Below are positions 16,816 through 26,570 of a DNA stretch of 64,000 bases, in pieces. The DNA lies in the NCBI RefSeq assembly GCF_014200755.1, contig NZ_JACHCM010000001.1, positions 476,218 through 540,217 on the forward strand, given 5' to 3'. The DNA is from Rhodanobacter sp. ANJX3. GTDB lineage: Bacteria > Pseudomonadota > Gammaproteobacteria > Xanthomonadales > Rhodanobacteraceae. The position numbers and the translations under genes are program-made. Position 1 is the first letter of the stretch. Each line of letters opens with the position of its first letter. Under the pieces are notes generated by a model. That model searched no databases and was not told the origin of the DNA. It saw nothing but the letters and a program-made list of their open reading frames with translations.

Positions 16816-19227
16816 CTAGTCGACTAGGCTCACACCGAGCGCCCGCTGATCGCTGCGACCGTGATCATCGACCACGCGCACGTTGAAGCTGCCCGCGGTC
16901 TGCGGCTGCCATAGCAACGATTCGCCCGGCCCACTGCGACCGACGAAAGCGTCGTTGACGAACCAGTACAAGGCATGGACGTCCGCATCGGTCGTGGCGG
17001 TAAAGGCGATACGCTCCTGTCCCCGACCGTTGAGGCGCATCGCGTAAGTGCTGCCACGCAAAGGCGACGTGATCTGCGGTGGGTCGCCAGCGGTGGCGCC
17101 GGCGTTCGTGCACTCCGGGTTTTGCGGCGGCTTGCGGCGAGGGATACCGGCCTGGGCGAACACCTGCTGCAGGTCGGACGGCCAGAATTCGTAAACCTCG
17201 ACATGCGTGCGCTTGCCGTCGTAAGGCGGACAGGCGGGCTGGCCCGTCGCGTCGTCGATGACCACTGGCCGATGCACGTTGCTTACGCGGATCGGCGACT
17301 TGCCGGGAATAAACCAGGTCATGCCTTTCTGCGGGCACCACTGATTCGGCAGATCGCCGCTGGCTAGGCATATCTGCACGCGCTTTAGATGGGCCGGCAT
17401 GTGCCTAATCGGTTCCACCATTTGCTGGCGCTCGGCGCGCAGCGCGTCGATGATTTGAAAAAACAGCGGCGCCGCCGCCTCCGCGCCGACAAACGCCGGA
17501 TTGCCCGTGCTGTCGAAATTGCCTATCCATACGACCAGCAAGTAGGGTCCGAAGCTGCCGGCTGTCCAGGCGTCGCGGAACGCCCAGGAGGTACCGGTCT
17601 TCCAGTACACCGGCAGGGACGACGGTTGCGCACCGCTGGTTTCATCGGGCCGTGGATTTTGCCGCAACATGTCCATCACCATGAAGCTCGCCTCGTCGCT
17701 GAGCAGGCGCGTGCCGTCCACCTGCGGATCGCTACTGTTCAAGCGCAGCGGTCTCAGCTCGCCGCGATTGGCCAGCATCGCGTAAAGGCCGCCCAGTTCC
17801 TGCATCGTCACCTCACCGCCGCCCAGCACCAGGGCCAGGCCGTAGTGCTTTTCGCTGGCCATGCGGCTGATGCCGGCATCGTGCAGAAACGAGTACAGGG
17901 TCGGCTGCTTCAGCTGCGCGGCGACCCACACGGCGGGAATATTTCGACTGCGAATTAAGGCGTCGGTGGCCGTGATCGGACCGAGAAAATGGCCGTCGAA
18001 GTTTTCCGGCGTATACGGTCCGAACGAGCTGGGCACGTCGCGCAGCACGGTCTGCGGATGCAGTACGCCCTGATCGAAACCCAGCGCATAGATGAAAGGC
18101 TTGAGCGTCGAGCCCGGTGAACGCTTGGCCAGCGTGCCGTTGACCTGACCCTGGATCGAGCGATCGAAATAATTGGCCGAGCCCACCATCGCCTTGATGC
18201 CCATGTCGCGCGTATCGATCAGCAGCGCCGCCGCATTGCGGATACCGCGCGACTGGTTGTGCGCCACGTACTGGGTGATCTGCCGCTCAAGACTGTGCTG
18301 GATATCCAGGTCGATCGTGGTGCCGACGTGGGAGCTACCGCTACCGCCGGCAATCTGACGCGTTACCAGCACCTGCTCGACCGCCTGTGGCGCTTCGAAC
18401 GGCAGCTGCGAGAGAGGACGCAGATTCAGCGGCAGCGCGAACAGCGGTTTCAGCGAGGCGTCATTGGGATGGTCATGCAACCAGCGGGCATACAGGCGAT
18501 TGCGCGACGCGGCCAGCTGGGAGTTGATGACGTTGTCGTTGCCGTTCGCGTCCACCGCGGGCGGCGTTCCCTGCAATCGCCGCGTCGGATCCTGCGGAAT
18601 GACGGCCAGCGTCAGCGCCTCCGGCAAGCTCAGCGCGGCCGCCGATTTATTGAAATAGGCCAGACTCGCCGCGCCGACGCCTTCGACGTTGCGGCCGTAG
18701 GGCGCGTCGTTGAGATAAGCCTCGAGAATCTGCCGCTTCGAATACAACAACTCCAGTTGCACGGCGCGTGCGACCTGCTTGAGCTTGCCCAGCGGCGAAC
18801 GCGTATTGAGTTTCCACAGCAACCGGGCCAGCTGCATGGTAACGGTCGAGCCTCCCTGCGGATCGCCGTGGCGCACGTAGGTCACCCATGCGCCGCGCGC
18901 CAGTCCATACGGGTTGAAGCCGGCATGCCAGTAGAACCACCGATCCTCGTGCAGCAGCACCGCGTCTTTCAGCTGCGGCGAGATCTCCTGGAGCGGCACC
19001 CACAGTCGATAGCGGTCGTCGCTGGCCAGGGTCAGCCGCATCAACCGACCGCGATCGTCGTAGACCGCCGTGGAGGACGGCAGCCAGTCGCGCAGACGCG
19101 GATGTGGCCAGAGCCGGCAGCCGATCAGCACGAGGGCGATCAGCGCGAAGCCGACCAGCCAGTTCTGCCAGCCAATCAGCCATCGAACGAGCTGGCTGAC
19201 GACATGGATGGGAAACCCTTTTTTCAT
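16816..19227 (-). CDS. pbpC: Penicillin-binding protein 1C, bifunctional
   Basis: A PBP1C of about 803 residues. The N-terminal membrane helix lies near residues 20-40. The GT51 glycosyltransferase has HEDRWFYWHAGFNP (catalytic Glu ~94) and GGSTVTMQLARLLW. The transpeptidase has STLK (Ser ~373), SRN (SxN) and KTGT. The C-terminal biPBP_C-like domain includes NPECTNAG and a beta-rich end. ATG 19227 is used; TTG 19257 would add 10 residues. Bacterial A2M genes are regularly coupled to pbpC, which is thought to repair peptidoglycan after a breach trapped by A2M. Here the A2M gene is 68 bases upstream. Confidence 0.93.
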   Translation of the reverse strand: MKKGFPIHVVSQLVRWLIGWQNWLVGFALIALVLIGCRLWPHPRLRDWLPSSTAVYDDRGRLMRLTLASDDRYRLWVPLQEISPQLKDAVLLHEDRWFYWHAGFNPYGLARGAWVTYVRHGDPQGGSTVTMQLARLLWKLNTRSPLGKLKQVARAVQLELLYSKRQILEAYLNDAPYGRNVEGVGAASLAYFNKSAAALSLPEALTLAVIPQDPTRRLQGTPPAVDANGNDNVINSQLAASRNRLYARWLHDHPNDASLKPLFALPLNLRPLSQLPFEAPQAVEQVLVTRQIAGGSGSSHVGTTIDLDIQHSLERQITQYVAHNQSRGIRNAAALLIDTRDMGIKAMVGSANYFDRSIQGQVNGTLAKRSPGSTLKPFIYALGFDQGVLHPQTVLRDVPSSFGPYTPENFDGHFLGPITATDALIRSRNIPAVWVAAQLKQPTLYSFLHDAGISRMASEKHYGLALVLGGGEVTMQELGGLYAMLANRGELRPLRLNSSDPQVDGTRLLSDEASFMVMDMLRQNPRPDETSGAQPSSLPVYWKTGTSWAFRDAWTAGSFGPYLLVVWIGNFDSTGNPAFVGAEAAAPLFFQIIDALRAERQQMVEPIRHMPAHLKRVQICLASGDLPNQWCPQKGMTWFIPGKSPIRVSNVHRPVVIDDATGQPACPPYDGKRTHVEVYEFWPSDLQQVFAQAGIPRRKPPQNPECTNAGATAGDPPQITSPLRGSTYAMRLNGRGQERIAFTATTDADVHALYWFVNDAFVGRSGPGESLLWQPQTAGSFNVRVVDDHGRSDQRALGVSLVD

Positions 19228-19295
19228 AAATGGCGTCGGCGTTTCGCCCGATTCCAAAGACGCTCAGGGTCGGGCACCGGGCGAAACGTTCAAAC

Positions 19296-22200
19296 TCACG
19301 GCGACTTGCTCACCACGGTCAGCACGCCGCCACCGGGCGAACGTGCCTGCACGCTGCGGTCGTACATCGATTCGCCATAGGCCGGCGGCACGATGAACTT
19401 GCCCGCATTGCTGGCCTTGATGCGATAGACGAACTCGCGCACGTCCGGCGTGGCCGTGCCGTAGATCACCACGCGATCCTCGCGTATATCCGCGTACTCC
19501 GGCCACCAGGTCGAGCTTGACAGTCCGACCGGTGAACGGAACGCCGTCGGCTTCACCTGGCTGTCGCCGCCCTGATCGGCTTCGCCGTTCGCATCGACCT
19601 GCTGCTGGTCGGTGACCGGCGGCGGCGGATCGATCACCGGCTCGAAGCCACCCGGCAGCAGATCCACGATGGCGACATTGCCGACGCCGTCGCTGCCGGT
19701 CGCGCGGATCTTGATATGGACGTCTATTTCTTCGCCCACGCTGATCTGATCGAGCGGCTTGCCCTGGCTGTCGGTGTAATCACGCACGATTTCCATGCCG
19801 TCCTTGATCGCCTTGGATGGCGCGTCGGTGTCGTAGCCGCCCTGGCTGGCCACGTGCCAGGCCGGCAGGCTGCTGCCGTTGGAGAAACGCAGCTTCGCCG
19901 CTGTTGTACTCCAGCTTCCGGCCTGCAGCAGACTGCCCTGAATGGCCGCGATCGACTTGACCGTACCGTCCCCGTGCACCTCGTCGATGGCCAGCTTGTC
20001 GAGTTCGCCCGCGCTCTGCGTGGCATACGCGTCCATGGCCAGGATCGTCATCGCCGACGACAGCGTATTGAAGCGGTTATGCGCCAACGGCCAGGTAATG
20101 TTTTCCATCACCTGCGGTGACAGCGCCTTGGCCCGATCGGGGAAATACTTCGACAGCAGGTACAGCACGCTGGCGTCCCGGGTGAGCGGATCGTAGTAGT
20201 ACTGGTAGACGTAAGCGTCCTTGTCCAGCTTGCGCTCCAGCGCTTTCTGCGGACCGGCAATCAGCTGATTGGCCTCCTTGTCCTGCTTGAGCATTTCGTA
20301 TGACGCTGCCAGCCATGCCGCCGCCAGATCGCTCTTCCAGTCATTCGGAAACGCTTCCTGCAGACGCTTCTGCACCGCCGCCAGATCGTTGGTGGTGACG
20401 TTGCCCTGGCGGGTCAGCAGATACACCGCATAAGCGCGCTGACGCAGGGCATCGAGTGAATCGATGCTCTCGTCAGCCGCCAGCTGATGCAGATACTTGT
20501 TGCCGGCGTCGAGCATGTCAGCCGGCACGGTCACGCCGCGGTCGCGCGCCTCGAGCAGGAAATGCATCGCATACGCGGACACGAACGGCTCGGAGTCCGG
20601 CGTAGCCGACCACACGCCGAAGCCGCCCTGCCCGTTCTGACGCGAATGCAGCGCATCGAGGAACTGGGCCAGCGCCTCGTCGTTGCTGATCTTCTTCTCG
20701 CTGAGCGCCGGTTGCAGGACGTGGGCGAAAACCGGTACCACCGGCCATTTTGCCACCACCAGACGCGGCATCGCCGCGCTGATCAGCTGCTCGCTGCAGT
20801 AGTTCTGGTAGTTCACCAGATAGCTGGTCAGCCCCTCGGCCAGCACGACCGGCAGGGTCGAGATCGCCGCGTCGCGCGAGGCGTAGGCGTCGTAAAGTTT
20901 GCGCAGATCGGGCAGCTCCACCTTACTGTGCGCATCGACCAGGCCAACGTCGACCTGGGTGCGATACGCCGAGGCGGGCCGCACCGAAAGGTCCACGCTC
21001 TGCCTGGCCGACTTGTCGCCGTAGCCGGCGCTGAAGGCGAGAGTGCCCGAGCCCAGCGTGCGGGTGGCCTTGATGTGAAAGATCGCCACACCTTCGCGCA
21101 TCTCGCCCAGGGTCAGGCTCTGCGTGGCATTGCCGACCACCTGCAGCTGCGGTCCGGTTTTCAGCGTCACCGCCACCGGCACCTGCTTGCCGTTGAGGCC
21201 GGTGAGATTGTTGGCCACGCCGACGCTGACCTCGGCTTCGTCGCCGGGCGCCAGCGTGGTGGGCACGTTGGGCGACAGCACGAAATCACCGCGCACCGTG
21301 GTCGAGCCTTCGAACGTGCCGATGCGATCGGGCGACACGGATACCGCCATCACGCGCAGCTTGCCGTTGAAGTAATCGGGCACCGTGTAACTGAAATCCT
21401 TTTCGCCGTCGACGTCGACAATGCCGGACCAGAACACCACCGGCTTGTCGCGCTTGCGCTTGAACGGGTTGAGCTGACGACCGATGGCGCCGTCGGCATC
21501 GCCGCCCGGCGCGGCCATCGCCATCAGTTTCTCGAAGTCCGGCAAGATCAGGTCGAGAATCTGCGATGTGCCGACCTGCAGCATGCGCTTGCGGAAGAAG
21601 AACTTTAGCGGGTCGCCGAGCTTGTAACGCGCGACCTGCAGGATGCCCTCGTCCACCGCAAACACCACGGCCTTGGTCGGCTGGCTCGAATGCAGTTTGA
21701 GCGTCAGCGTCTGGCCGGGCTTGACCAGCGCCGGCGAATCCACCGTGATCGGATTGCGCCGCGCGTCCAGGTTCACCGAGAACGGCACCACGCCGTAGCT
21801 CAGCGGGCTCATGAATACCTCATCCGACGACGGATCGCGGATGTACTGCACGTTGATATAGCCGTTGCCCTCGAAATCCGCCGGCACCGTGATGTGCTGC
21901 ACCGAGCTGGTCGTATCGGCGTGGAACCACGCGTGGGCGTAGACCTTGTCGCGCTCGATGGTGATCAGGCCGCTGCCCGCATATGGCGCACGGATGGCGA
22001 TTTCCATCGGCTCGCCCTGGGCGTAATCCTGCTTGCTCAGATTGAGCTGCAGTTCGGCGTTACGGTCGAGCGAGCGCGAGATGTTGGCGTCGCCGGCCAC
22101 CGAGTACTCGACGCGGTTCACTTCCGTGCGATCGGCGGCGCGACGGATCACCAGGGCGTAATTGCCGGGCTTATCGGTGGGCAGCGCGTAGTCGAGACCG

Positions 22201-25200
22201 GCTGCGGGAATCGCCAGCGGCTGCTCGCTGATCGCGATTTCCTTCAGCTTGGAGTCGTATTTGTAGACGCCCGAATCCTGCTTGGTCAGCACGGAGACAA
22301 ACCGCCGCTCGATCAGCTGTGCCTTCAGGTCGCTGAGTGCAAAGGCTTTTGCCTGTGGATTGATCGCCACCAGATGCACCGTCCGCGGGCTGTCCCGCTT
22401 GACGTAGTCGAGGTTGTCCACCGCCTTGTAACCGACCAGCCAGTCGTTGCGCGAGACCAGCGTCTGCGCGGCAGCCGCCACGCTGCGACCGCCCTCGGCC
22501 TCGTAGGCCTTGCTGAGGAAATACAGCTGGTAGGTGGCATCGGCATATTTCTTCAGGTCGAGATTGAACTCGGCGTGGCCTTTGTCGTCGGTCTTGCCGT
22601 CCTGCAGATTTTCCTCGTAGCCCTCCTTGGCGCGGCGCACGTCGTAGAAGTGGTAGTCGGGCCAGCTGTGGAACGCCGGCCACGCCGGACGCAGCGTCAG
22701 CGAGGCTTCCACCCGGCGGTCGGCCGCCGGCGTGCCGAACAGGTTCTGCACATCGACGATGCCCTTGAGCTGGTCAGGCTTGACCCAGCCTTCCGGCACC
22801 TGCTCGGAGAGCTTGGCGCTGACCTTCATGCGATCGGGCAGAAATTCCTTCACCTGTATGGTGGTCGTGCCGATCTGCGCGTCGGCCTTGCCGTCCTTGA
22901 CGATGTAAAGATTGACCGTCCAGGTGCCGGTCGGCGCCGTTTCGGCCGGCGTGTAATCGAGCTCGCCGAAGCCGGACGCGTCCATCGTCAACGGCATCTG
23001 CTTGACGGTGACACCGCGCGGATCGACCACCTCCGCCTGCAGCGGAATACCGGCCACACTACGCGTCCAGCTGGCCGCGCGCACGATCAAGCCGATGTGG
23101 AACAGGTCGCCCGGACGATAGATGCCGCGATCGGAAAACAGATAGCCCGAAAGCTGGCCCTGGTTCACCGCATTCTGTTCGCCGCCGATATCGAAGCGCG
23201 AGTAATCGAGCTGGCGATCCGCGCCGCCGATCGGCAGGAAGGACAGATCGTCGCCTTTCCTGACCACGTACATGACCGGCTTCTTTTCACGGTCCAGTCC
23301 CTTGAACGTCGGGAAGTGCACCGTGCCATCGCCGCTTGTAGCCTGCGTGTAGAGCGTCTGCCCGTTGACGGCGAGCACGGAGACGCTGGCCTGACCCACC
23401 GGTTGGCCGGTGCGGATGGACTGCACGAAAACATCCTGGCTGCCGTCGAGCGAGCGCTTCACCAGCATGCCCAGATCGGTCACCACGATCAGACGGGTGT
23501 CGGTCGGCATCGCCGCGTTGTCGGCAGCACCGTCGGCTGACTCGTCACCCTCGTCGGCCTCACTGCTTCCTTGATCGGCGCTGTCGGCCGTATCGCTGCT
23601 GTCCTCGCCGGCTGCGCTGGTGTCGCTCGCAGGCGCGCCGCCGGGCGCCTGCGCAGTGCCCTCCAGCGCGCGCGCTTTTGCCTTGGCCGCCGCCGCGGCC
23701 TTTTTCTTCTCGGCCACCGGGTCGTAGCCGGACAGGTGCAGCAGAAAGACGCCGCGCTTGCCGTCTTTCAGATACTGGCCAAGGTCGACGCCCTCGTAAT
23801 GCGCCTTGCCGGGGTCGGTCTTGGGAAACGCCTGCTTCTGTTCAAAGCGTTCGACGATATGGTCTTCGCTGAAGCCATACATCAGTTCCGGATGGCTATA
23901 AGTGCCCTGGTTGAGACTGACCAGATGCTGCAGCTGGTCTGGCAGCACGCGACCGATCTCCAACTGCATCCCGGGCAGATTGCGCGACACGACCGAGACG
24001 CGCTTGCTCCCGCTGAGCGAGAGCAGCGAGCCGTCGGCCATGAAGCGAAGCAGCTTGGGATAGTCGGGCACCGTAAAGGCTTGAGCCGTCGGCTTGCCGA
24101 GCACATAACCGCCGAAGGATTTAAGCCCCGTGCCGACATGCACGTAGATGCGCTGACCGGGTTCGGCGTGATATTTGAAGCTCTGCAGCGTGGCGAAATC
24201 GTCTTCGGTCGGCACCAGCGCGATCGGCAACGGCTGAGATTTGCGCAGGACCGCGTCGCTGACCTCGGACACGTCCCAGCCGTAAGGTACGTCATCATCG
24301 GCCTGGTCTACACCATCCTTCTTGCGCGGCAACACCCAGGCCTTGGTCAGGCCGGCAAGATCGCTGCCGCGTACCTTGCCGCTGGCGTTGATCACCAGCA
24401 CCTGTTCCGGCTCGTATTTGTCGTTGTCGACCAGGGTCGGGCCGATGTCCTGCAATGTCAGGCTATATAGGCCGGGCACGCGGATACGCGCCTGCAAGGC
24501 ATCGGGCGTACCGTCACCACCGTGCGAACTGCGTACCCCGCTGTCCAGCTTCAACAGTACGGCACTGTCATCGCGCGGCAGATCCAACGGTTGCGAATGC
24601 ACCCACGCGTTGAGCTTGAACGCGTCGTAGGTGACGGTAAATTTCATCGGCGTGCCGGGCTTGCCGTCCTTGTCGGCCAGCGCGATCGCGATACGTTTCT
24701 CGAACTGCGCGGTATCCACCGGATAGTTGAAATTGACCGGCACTATGGTGGTCTTGGCCGTGGGGTCCTGCGGATCCTGATAGAACTCGCCGTTGCCCAA
24801 TTTTGCGCTGAAAGCGGGCAGATCGACCGCAAGACGATCGTCCGCCATCAGCACGTGGGGCGCAAAGGCATCGGTAACATCAAATCGCACCTCGATATGC
24901 GCACCGACAGGCCAATCCTCGGCAGGGACAAAGCGCAATGTGTGATCGTCGGTCCAGGTCCATGCGCCTTTGAGCGCAGGGCGCATGTTGATGCCTTTGG
25001 TAACCGGTTTGCCGACCAGCTCGATCGGCGCTGCCGATCCCGAAAAAGCGATATCGAGCGGATGGATGGTGATTTTCGGCGTGCCGTCCGGCTGCGCGAG
25101 ATAGTCGGTCACTGCAGGCGTTTTCGCCTCGAAGCTAATGCGTTCGGGCTCGATCGGCCTGGGGCGATGCTGGTACCACTGCCAGCCAAGCCAGGCGGCG

Positions 25201-25400
25201 GCGATCACCAGCAACGCGATGAAAAAGCCGCCGGCAAACTGCCGCGGCTTGCGCTTGATCGCCGCGCCGGTCGCGGGCGCCCAGGTGGGCGCGGACCAGG
25301 ATACATGACCAAAAATGGGCCGCAGGATCCAGCCCAGTCCACGAAACAAACCACGCGCAAGGCGCACCGGCAACATGAGCAGAAACCGCAGCAGATCCAT
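19296..25400 (-). CDS. Bacterial alpha-2-macroglobulin family protein
   Basis: A giant 2034-residue protease-trap protein. An N-terminal membrane segment (about residues 57-75, FFIALLVIAAAWLGW) after a basic stretch anchors it; there is no lipobox. The thioester motif is CSEQ (Cys1535, Gln1538), a CxEQ form. Macroglobulin-like beta domains occupy most of the rest, including GYLFSDRGIYRPGD and a conserved MG10-like C-terminal stretch. A Ser/Asp/Glu/Gly low-complexity insertion lies around residues 571-630. GGGGAC precedes the ATG. It is the first gene of the run and is coupled to pbpC. The known model is that A2M covalently traps invading proteases in the periplasm. Confidence 0.93.
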   Translation of the reverse strand: MDLLRFLLMLPVRLARGLFRGLGWILRPIFGHVSWSAPTWAPATGAAIKRKPRQFAGGFFIALLVIAAAWLGWQWYQHRPRPIEPERISFEAKTPAVTDYLAQPDGTPKITIHPLDIAFSGSAAPIELVGKPVTKGINMRPALKGAWTWTDDHTLRFVPAEDWPVGAHIEVRFDVTDAFAPHVLMADDRLAVDLPAFSAKLGNGEFYQDPQDPTAKTTIVPVNFNYPVDTAQFEKRIAIALADKDGKPGTPMKFTVTYDAFKLNAWVHSQPLDLPRDDSAVLLKLDSGVRSSHGGDGTPDALQARIRVPGLYSLTLQDIGPTLVDNDKYEPEQVLVINASGKVRGSDLAGLTKAWVLPRKKDGVDQADDDVPYGWDVSEVSDAVLRKSQPLPIALVPTEDDFATLQSFKYHAEPGQRIYVHVGTGLKSFGGYVLGKPTAQAFTVPDYPKLLRFMADGSLLSLSGSKRVSVVSRNLPGMQLEIGRVLPDQLQHLVSLNQGTYSHPELMYGFSEDHIVERFEQKQAFPKTDPGKAHYEGVDLGQYLKDGKRGVFLLHLSGYDPVAEKKKAAAAAKAKARALEGTAQAPGGAPASDTSAAGEDSSDTADSADQGSSEADEGDESADGAADNAAMPTDTRLIVVTDLGMLVKRSLDGSQDVFVQSIRTGQPVGQASVSVLAVNGQTLYTQATSGDGTVHFPTFKGLDREKKPVMYVVRKGDDLSFLPIGGADRQLDYSRFDIGGEQNAVNQGQLSGYLFSDRGIYRPGDLFHIGLIVRAASWTRSVAGIPLQAEVVDPRGVTVKQMPLTMDASGFGELDYTPAETAPTGTWTVNLYIVKDGKADAQIGTTTIQVKEFLPDRMKVSAKLSEQVPEGWVKPDQLKGIVDVQNLFGTPAADRRVEASLTLRPAWPAFHSWPDYHFYDVRRAKEGYEENLQDGKTDDKGHAEFNLDLKKYADATYQLYFLSKAYEAEGGRSVAAAAQTLVSRNDWLVGYKAVDNLDYVKRDSPRTVHLVAINPQAKAFALSDLKAQLIERRFVSVLTKQDSGVYKYDSKLKEIAISEQPLAIPAAGLDYALPTDKPGNYALVIRRAADRTEVNRVEYSVAGDANISRSLDRNAELQLNLSKQDYAQGEPMEIAIRAPYAGSGLITIERDKVYAHAWFHADTTSSVQHITVPADFEGNGYINVQYIRDPSSDEVFMSPLSYGVVPFSVNLDARRNPITVDSPALVKPGQTLTLKLHSSQPTKAVVFAVDEGILQVARYKLGDPLKFFFRKRMLQVGTSQILDLILPDFEKLMAMAAPGGDADGAIGRQLNPFKRKRDKPVVFWSGIVDVDGEKDFSYTVPDYFNGKLRVMAVSVSPDRIGTFEGSTTVRGDFVLSPNVPTTLAPGDEAEVSVGVANNLTGLNGKQVPVAVTLKTGPQLQVVGNATQSLTLGEMREGVAIFHIKATRTLGSGTLAFSAGYGDKSARQSVDLSVRPASAYRTQVDVGLVDAHSKVELPDLRKLYDAYASRDAAISTLPVVLAEGLTSYLVNYQNYCSEQLISAAMPRLVVAKWPVVPVFAHVLQPALSEKKISNDEALAQFLDALHSRQNGQGGFGVWSATPDSEPFVSAYAMHFLLEARDRGVTVPADMLDAGNKYLHQLAADESIDSLDALRQRAYAVYLLTRQGNVTTNDLAAVQKRLQEAFPNDWKSDLAAAWLAASYEMLKQDKEANQLIAGPQKALERKLDKDAYVYQYYYDPLTRDASVLYLLSKYFPDRAKALSPQVMENITWPLAHNRFNTLSSAMTILAMDAYATQSAGELDKLAIDEVHGDGTVKSIAAIQGSLLQAGSWSTTAAKLRFSNGSSLPAWHVASQGGYDTDAPSKAIKDGMEIVRDYTDSQGKPLDQISVGEEIDVHIKIRATGSDGVGNVAIVDLLPGGFEPVIDPPPPVTDQQQVDANGEADQGGDSQVKPTAFRSPVGLSSSTWWPEYADIREDRVVIYGTATPDVREFVYRIKASNAGKFIVPPAYGESMYDRSVQARSPGGGVLTVVSKSP

Positions 25401-25610
25401 GACGTCCCCTTTTCTTCATCCGATGATTGCGACAACAGTGCATTCAAATCGCCCGCATTGATGCGCCTACGGGCGTAGCGACGGCAATTGTTCCTTATTT
25501 CCCCAGGCATTCTGCGCGTCGAAAATGGCAGACTGCGGCGCCGATTCTGACATGTCGCGGAAGAGCTTGGCAGTCGGCGCAGGCCTCGTTCGGCACGCTC
25601 CCCCAAAGCA

Positions 25611-25641
25611 AAAGGCCGACATCCATCGGATGTCGGCCTTT
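25611..25641 (-). terminator. Rho-independent terminator of galU
   Basis: A 14-bp perfect stem, AAAGGCCGACATCC (25611-25624) and GGATGTCGGCCTTT (25628-25641), with a 3-base loop and, read on the minus strand, TTTT directly after it. It lies 45 bases beyond the galU stop; bidirectional use is possible. Confidence 0.88.
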
Positions 25642-25685
25642 ATCGCCCGCACAGTAGATTGGGCTTCGACTTATGAGTCGGACGA

Positions 25686-26570
25686 TTAAATCTTGCCGAC
25701 GAAATCGCGAACCACGGCAGCCAGGGTGGGGTCCTGCATGGCCATATGCATAGTGGCGCGTACCAGGCCGGCCTTGTTGCCACAGTCGAAGCGCGTGCCT
25801 TCGAAACGATAGGCGAGAACCCTGCCCTGCTCTTTCAGCAGCGCCTCGATCGCGTCGGTCAGCTGGATCTCGCCGCCGGCTCCTGGCGTCGTTTGCTCCA
25901 GCAGCTGAAAGATGCGTCCGGGCAACACATAGCGCCCGACAACGGCCAAGTTGGACGGGGCGTCGGCCGGCTTGGGCTTCTCCACCATGTGGTGAATCCA
26001 GGCGCTGCGTTCATCGACCGGCGTGGCATCGACGATGCCGTATTTATCGGTGTCGCTGTGCGGCACTTCTTCCACGGCAATGACACCCGCATCCTGCGCG
26101 TTCGCCAGCTCGGCCATCTGCCGCAGCGCGCCCTTGCCGGTACCGATCTTGCCGTTCCAGATCAGGTCGTCGGGCAAGACCACGCCAAACGGTTCGTCGC
26201 CGACCACCGGCTTAGCGCAGAGCACCGCGTGACCGAGGCCGAACGCTTCGGGCTGGGTCACAAAGATCGCGCGCACATGCGAGGGTAGCGTGCCCTGCAC
26301 GAGTGCCAGCAGTTCGTCCTTGCCCTTTTCTTCCAGTTTCGCTTCCAGCTCATAGGCCTTGTCGAAATAATCGGCGATCGCGTGCTTGTAGCGATTGGTG
26401 ACAAAGATCAGCGTATCGGCACCGGCATCCACGGCTTCGTCGACCGCGTACTGGATCAACGGCTTGTCCAGCACCGGCAGCATTTCCTTCGCTACGACCT
26501 TAGTCGCCGGGAGAAAACGCGTGCCGAGTCCGGCAACGGGGAACACGACCTTGCGCAGGGGTTTACTCAC
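25686..26570 (-). CDS. galU: UTP-glucose-1-phosphate uridylyltransferase
   Basis: A 294-residue enzyme that makes UDP-glucose from UTP and glucose-1-phosphate. The N-terminal nucleotide motif is VFPVAGLGTRFLPATKVVAKEMLPVLDKP. Further family stretches are FVTNRYKHAIADYFD, PEAFGLGHAVLCAKP, VVLPDDLIW and the C-terminal RFDCGNKAGLVRA. The length is canonical. Its ATG overlaps the preceding dehydratase stop (ATGA), placing it last in the lapA-lapB-transferase-dehydratase-galU run, so UDP-glucose supply is coexpressed with polysaccharide assembly genes. The terminator follows at once. Confidence 0.96.
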   Translation of the reverse strand: MSKPLRKVVFPVAGLGTRFLPATKVVAKEMLPVLDKPLIQYAVDEAVDAGADTLIFVTNRYKHAIADYFDKAYELEAKLEEKGKDELLALVQGTLPSHVRAIFVTQPEAFGLGHAVLCAKPVVGDEPFGVVLPDDLIWNGKIGTGKGALRQMAELANAQDAGVIAVEEVPHSDTDKYGIVDATPVDERSAWIHHMVEKPKPADAPSNLAVVGRYVLPGRIFQLLEQTTPGAGGEIQLTDAIEALLKEQGRVLAYRFEGTRFDCGNKAGLVRATMHMAMQDPTLAAVVRDFVGKI

